A stretch of 64,000 bases of DNA from Nitrobacter sp051535215 (GTDB lineage: Bacteria; Pseudomonadota; Alphaproteobacteria; Rhizobiales; Xanthobacteraceae), in contig NZ_JBPPLY010000001.1 of assembly GCF_051535215.1 (NCBI RefSeq), forward strand, positions 124,001-188,000. The letters run 5' to 3'. This document shows positions 61,624 through 64,000 of this stretch, in pieces; position 1 is the first letter of the stretch; each line of letters begins with the position of its first letter. The translations under genes were made by a program, and so were the position numbers. Under the pieces are notes generated by a model, which was given only the letters and a program-made list of their open reading frames with translations, was not told the origin of the DNA and searched no databases.

Positions 61624-62505
61624 ATGGGCCTCGTGCTCGATATGGTCGGGAAATGGATTGCGGCCTATCTCCAGAAGGAGGTGCCCGGCTACGAACCGTT
61701 CACGCCGAGCGATCCGGAGCATTTGCGCGATCTCATTCAGGAGGGCGACGTCCTCCTGGTCGAGGGCAACAGCCGCATCTCCGGCATCATCAAGTATCTC
61801 ACGCAATCGACATGGTCGCACTCCGCGCTTTATGTCGGCCCGATCGACGGCGCCAGAGAACCTGACGGCGAGCCGCACGTCCTGATCGAGGCCGAAATCG
61901 GCATGGGCGTCACCTCCGCGCCGCTTTCGAAATATTTTCCTTATCACACCCGGTTGTGCCGCCCGGTTGGTCTGTCCTACGAGGACCGTGTCACGGTATG
62001 CCGATATGCCATCAACCGGATCGGCTTCGGCTACGACACCAAGAATATCGTCGATCTGATGCGATATCTTGTGCCGCTGCCCGTGCCGCAGCGCTGGCGG
62101 CGGCGCATGATCGCGTTCGGTTCCGGCGACCCGACCAAGATGATCTGTTCGGCGCTGATCGCGCAGGCGTTCGGCGCGGTGCGCTATCCGATTCTGCCGA
62201 AGATCACCCGCGCAGGCAGCCGCAACGCGCGCCGCGAGATTCTGCACATCCGCGATTCCTCGCTCTACATGCCGCGCGATTTCGACATCTCGCCTTATTT
62301 CGAGATCGTCAAGCCCACGATCGTGCGGGGGTTCGACTATCTGTCCCTCCATTGGGCCGACAGGCAAAAGCCGCTCGGGGAGGTGGCGGGCGCTATGGAG
62401 CCGTTTCAAGTCGGGGTCGCGTCGCCGCCGCCTGTTTCCGAACCGGCTGACCAGCATCAGCCGGTTCTTTCTGAAAAAGTGAGTGCCATGCGAGGACATT
62501 CATGA
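61624..62505 (+). CDS. YiiX/YebB-like permuted papain-fold amidase
   Basis: Protein of 293 residues resembling the C92/YaeF-YiiX branch of NlpC/P60 enzymes, in which the catalytic order is His then Cys. The His lies in LTQSTWSHSALYVG (about 59-72) and the Cys in KMICSALIAQAF near 174-185. Members hydrolyse amide or ester bonds in cell wall or lipid. GGAGAG (61610-61615) is 8 bases before the ATG at 61624, so I prefer it to the ATG at 61561. Its stop overlaps the redoxin start as ATGA. Confidence 0.87.
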   Translation: MGLVLDMVGKWIAAYLQKEVPGYEPFTPSDPEHLRDLIQEGDVLLVEGNSRISGIIKYLTQSTWSHSALYVGPIDGAREPDGEPHVLIEAEIGMGVTSAPLSKYFPYHTRLCRPVGLSYEDRVTVCRYAINRIGFGYDTKNIVDLMRYLVPLPVPQRWRRRMIAFGSGDPTKMICSALIAQAFGAVRYPILPKITRAGSRNARREILHIRDSSLYMPRDFDISPYFEIVKPTIVRGFDYLSLHWADRQKPLGEVAGAMEPFQVGVASPPPVSEPADQHQPVLSEKVSAMRGHS

Positions 62506-62990
62506 CCGAGGCCGATGGCGCCGCTCCGGAACTTGTCGTGTCGCAATGGTTCAACACGGGCGAGCCGCTGACGCTTGCCGCGCTGCGTGGCCGTCCGGTG
62601 CTGCTCCATGCGTTCCAGATGCTGTGTCCCGGCTGCGTCGCGCATGGCACCCCGCAGACCCAGCGGGCCTATGAACTGTTCAAGGCGACCGACCTTCAGG
62701 TGATCGGCCTGCACACGGTGTTCGAACATCACGCCGCGATGACGCCGGTTTCGCTTCAAGCCTTCATTCACGAATACAGGCTGACGTTTCCGATCGGCGT
62801 CGACGCAGCCGGCGACGGCACCCCGCTGCCGGTCACCATGGGTCGCTATGCCATGCAGGGCACGCCGGCCAGCATTCTGATCGGCCGCAACGGCCGCATT
62901 GTTCATCATGGCTTCGGCCAGCAGAGCGACATGGCGCTTGGCGCCATGATCGCGGCTGAACTCGCGGGCGCGCAGACTTACGAAGCCTAG
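62502..62990 (+). CDS. Redoxin/peroxiredoxin-like thioredoxin-fold protein
   Basis: Protein of 162 residues with a thioredoxin-fold core: LTLAALRGRPVLLHAFQ near 22-38, the CPGC active site in MLCPGCVAHGTPQTQ near 39-53, FEHHAAMTPVSLQAF near 74, and GTPASILIGRNGRIVHHGFG near 122-141. No signal peptide is apparent, so it is probably cytoplasmic. The redox partner is unknown. It is coupled to the upstream amidase by an ATGA overlap. Confidence 0.9.
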   Translation: MTEADGAAPELVVSQWFNTGEPLTLAALRGRPVLLHAFQMLCPGCVAHGTPQTQRAYELFKATDLQVIGLHTVFEHHAAMTPVSLQAFIHEYRLTFPIGVDAAGDGTPLPVTMGRYAMQGTPASILIGRNGRIVHHGFGQQSDMALGAMIAAELAGAQTYEA

Positions 62991-63174
62991 CGCCTTTTTC
63001 GCTTGTGAATTGCCGCATCTCCAGCGCATGAAAACGTCGGCACATTTCGCCTGCGCGTTTCGGCTGCGGCATCCGCGCCGGTCCGTGCCCTTGCCGGGGC
63101 GCGCCACGGCGTTTATCTGAGCCTCGTATCGAGCCTTGTATCCGAGCCTTGGGGTTCACCGGGAACTGACCGTC

Positions 63175-63927
63175 ATGATGGGCGCCGCCGTCAAGGCCCT
63201 CACGCAGATTCTGTCGCCGCCGATGCGCGCCATCCTGTGGCGCGCGATCGGGCTCGCGCTGGTGCTCATCGTCGTCTCCGCCATCGGGCTGCAGCGGTTG
63301 CTGAGCTGGCTTGCCGGCTCCGGCGAGTTATGGGCCGAGACGGTGCTCGGGCCGACCTTCCACACGCCGCTCAACATCCTGGCCTGGATCATTTCGATCG
63401 CCGCGGGCTTCGGCATCGTGTTCGGCGCGGTGTTTCTGATGCCCGCGATCACCTCGCTGGTCGCGAGCGTGTTCGTCGACGACGTCGGCGAGATCGTCGA
63501 GCGTGAGCATTATCCGGCTGACCGTCCCGGGGCGCCGCTGCCGTTCAGCCTCGCGATGTCCGAAGGCATCAAGACCGCGCTGCTGACGCTGCTCGTCTAC
63601 CTGATTGCGCTGCCTTTCGTGTTCGTGGCCGGCGCGGGCTTTATCGCCTTCTTCATCGCTACCGCATGGCTGCTCGGCAAGGAATATTTCGAACTCGCGG
63701 CGATGCGGTTTCGTTCGCCCGCGGAGGCCAAGACGATGCGCCGCGACAACGCCGCCACGGTGTTCATGGCCGGTCTGATCATCGCAGGCTTCGTGGCGAT
63801 CCCGATCGTCAATCTGGCGACGCCGCTGTTCGGCATGGCATTCATGGTCCACATGCACAAGCGGTTGTCGGGACCGCGGTCCGAGCTGATCGCGCCGGAT
63901 CGGCGCGGCCGGCAGCCGCTGGCCTGA
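63175..63927 (+). CDS. EI24/CysZ-like membrane protein
   Basis: Membrane protein of 250 residues with four hydrophobic segments (about 22-42, 60-95, 130-165 and 195-220), resembling the EI24 domain family that includes the sulfate transporter CysZ. Conserved-looking stretches are FLMPAITSLVASVFVDDVGEIVE and LLGKEYFELAAMRFRSPAEA. Transport substrate is not predictable. Adjacent ATG codons at 63175 and 63178 are both possible starts. Only 73 bases follow to the window end, with no further gene. Confidence 0.88.
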   Translation: MMGAAVKALTQILSPPMRAILWRAIGLALVLIVVSAIGLQRLLSWLAGSGELWAETVLGPTFHTPLNILAWIISIAAGFGIVFGAVFLMPAITSLVASVFVDDVGEIVEREHYPADRPGAPLPFSLAMSEGIKTALLTLLVYLIALPFVFVAGAGFIAFFIATAWLLGKEYFELAAMRFRSPAEAKTMRRDNAATVFMAGLIIAGFVAIPIVNLATPLFGMAFMVHMHKRLSGPRSELIAPDRRGRQPLA

Positions 63928-64000
63928 GCGGGTTGCTTCAGACGGAATCCGGCGTCGGCTTAGGTCGGGCATCACGTTTTCAGGAAATTTTAGCCGCGAA

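Overview
The window looks like a chromosome segment of an alphaproteobacterium of the Bradyrhizobium/Rhodopseudomonas/Nitrobacter group (Nitrobacteraceae). The grounds are the high GC content, the gene order, the two glnK-amtB pairs, the Tim44-like/MltA/Smr gene run, and several dispersed repeat families that I associate with this group. I cannot name the species from sequence alone. Almost all of it is densely packed housekeeping DNA.

Left part (1-11136). The end of a histidine operon (hisB, a DUF2628 membrane protein, hisH cut by the window edge) faces hslV, a DUF2585 protein and hslU. Next come a leftward set (Tim44-like protein, MltA, Smr), secB, and a leftward run dnaQ, coaE, maf, ppsR. 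Most genes here read leftward. A 465-base gap (11137-11601) follows. In Caulobacter and Rickettsia-like genomes the replication origin sits beside the same ppsR-maf-coaE-dnaQ-secB block, so I call this gap a candidate oriC.

Right of the gap (11602-22423) genes mostly read rightward: hemJ, rho, mnmE, mnmG, rsmG, parA, parB. Two perfect parS sites and one near-perfect parS site lie around mnmG and rsmG, 6-8.5 kb from the candidate origin. Together these form an origin and segregation region.

Middle (22583-36936). holA, lptE and leuS form one leftward operon. They are followed by a glutathione transferase, the PLP-homeostasis protein YggS, a small L,D-transpeptidase, an OmpR-type regulator resembling CenR/OtpR with a small cyclic-nucleotide-binding protein next to it, and then xthA, a LolA-like carrier, ftsK and a class I aminotransferase.

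At 37.1-38.6 kb there is a small AT-richer insertion. It holds a zinc-ribbon protein, a DUF3800 protein, and a strongly folded element that begins at the DUF3800 stop codon. This is the most accessory-looking part of the window. It is followed by UbiH-like and TesB genes, two glnK-amtB operons for ammonium uptake and nitrogen signalling (the second with a sigma-54-type promoter), and the cnoX-LON-trm112 operon.

Right end (47417-64000). A tRNA-Gly(GCC) is followed by an orphan protein made of four PAS repeats, a DUF2235 hydrolase with membrane segments, and an alpha/beta hydrolase. Then come infC (apparently starting at ATT), rpmI, rplT, pheS, a DUF559 nuclease-like gene fitted between pheS and pheT with ATGA overlaps on both sides, and pheT. 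The window ends with a PP-loop ATPase, a Tat-exported flavin amine oxidase, a YiiX-like amidase with a redoxin, and an EI24/CysZ-like membrane protein. Short palindromic repeats of at least six kinds fill many of the gaps. No insertion sequence, integrase, CRISPR array or rRNA gene was seen.
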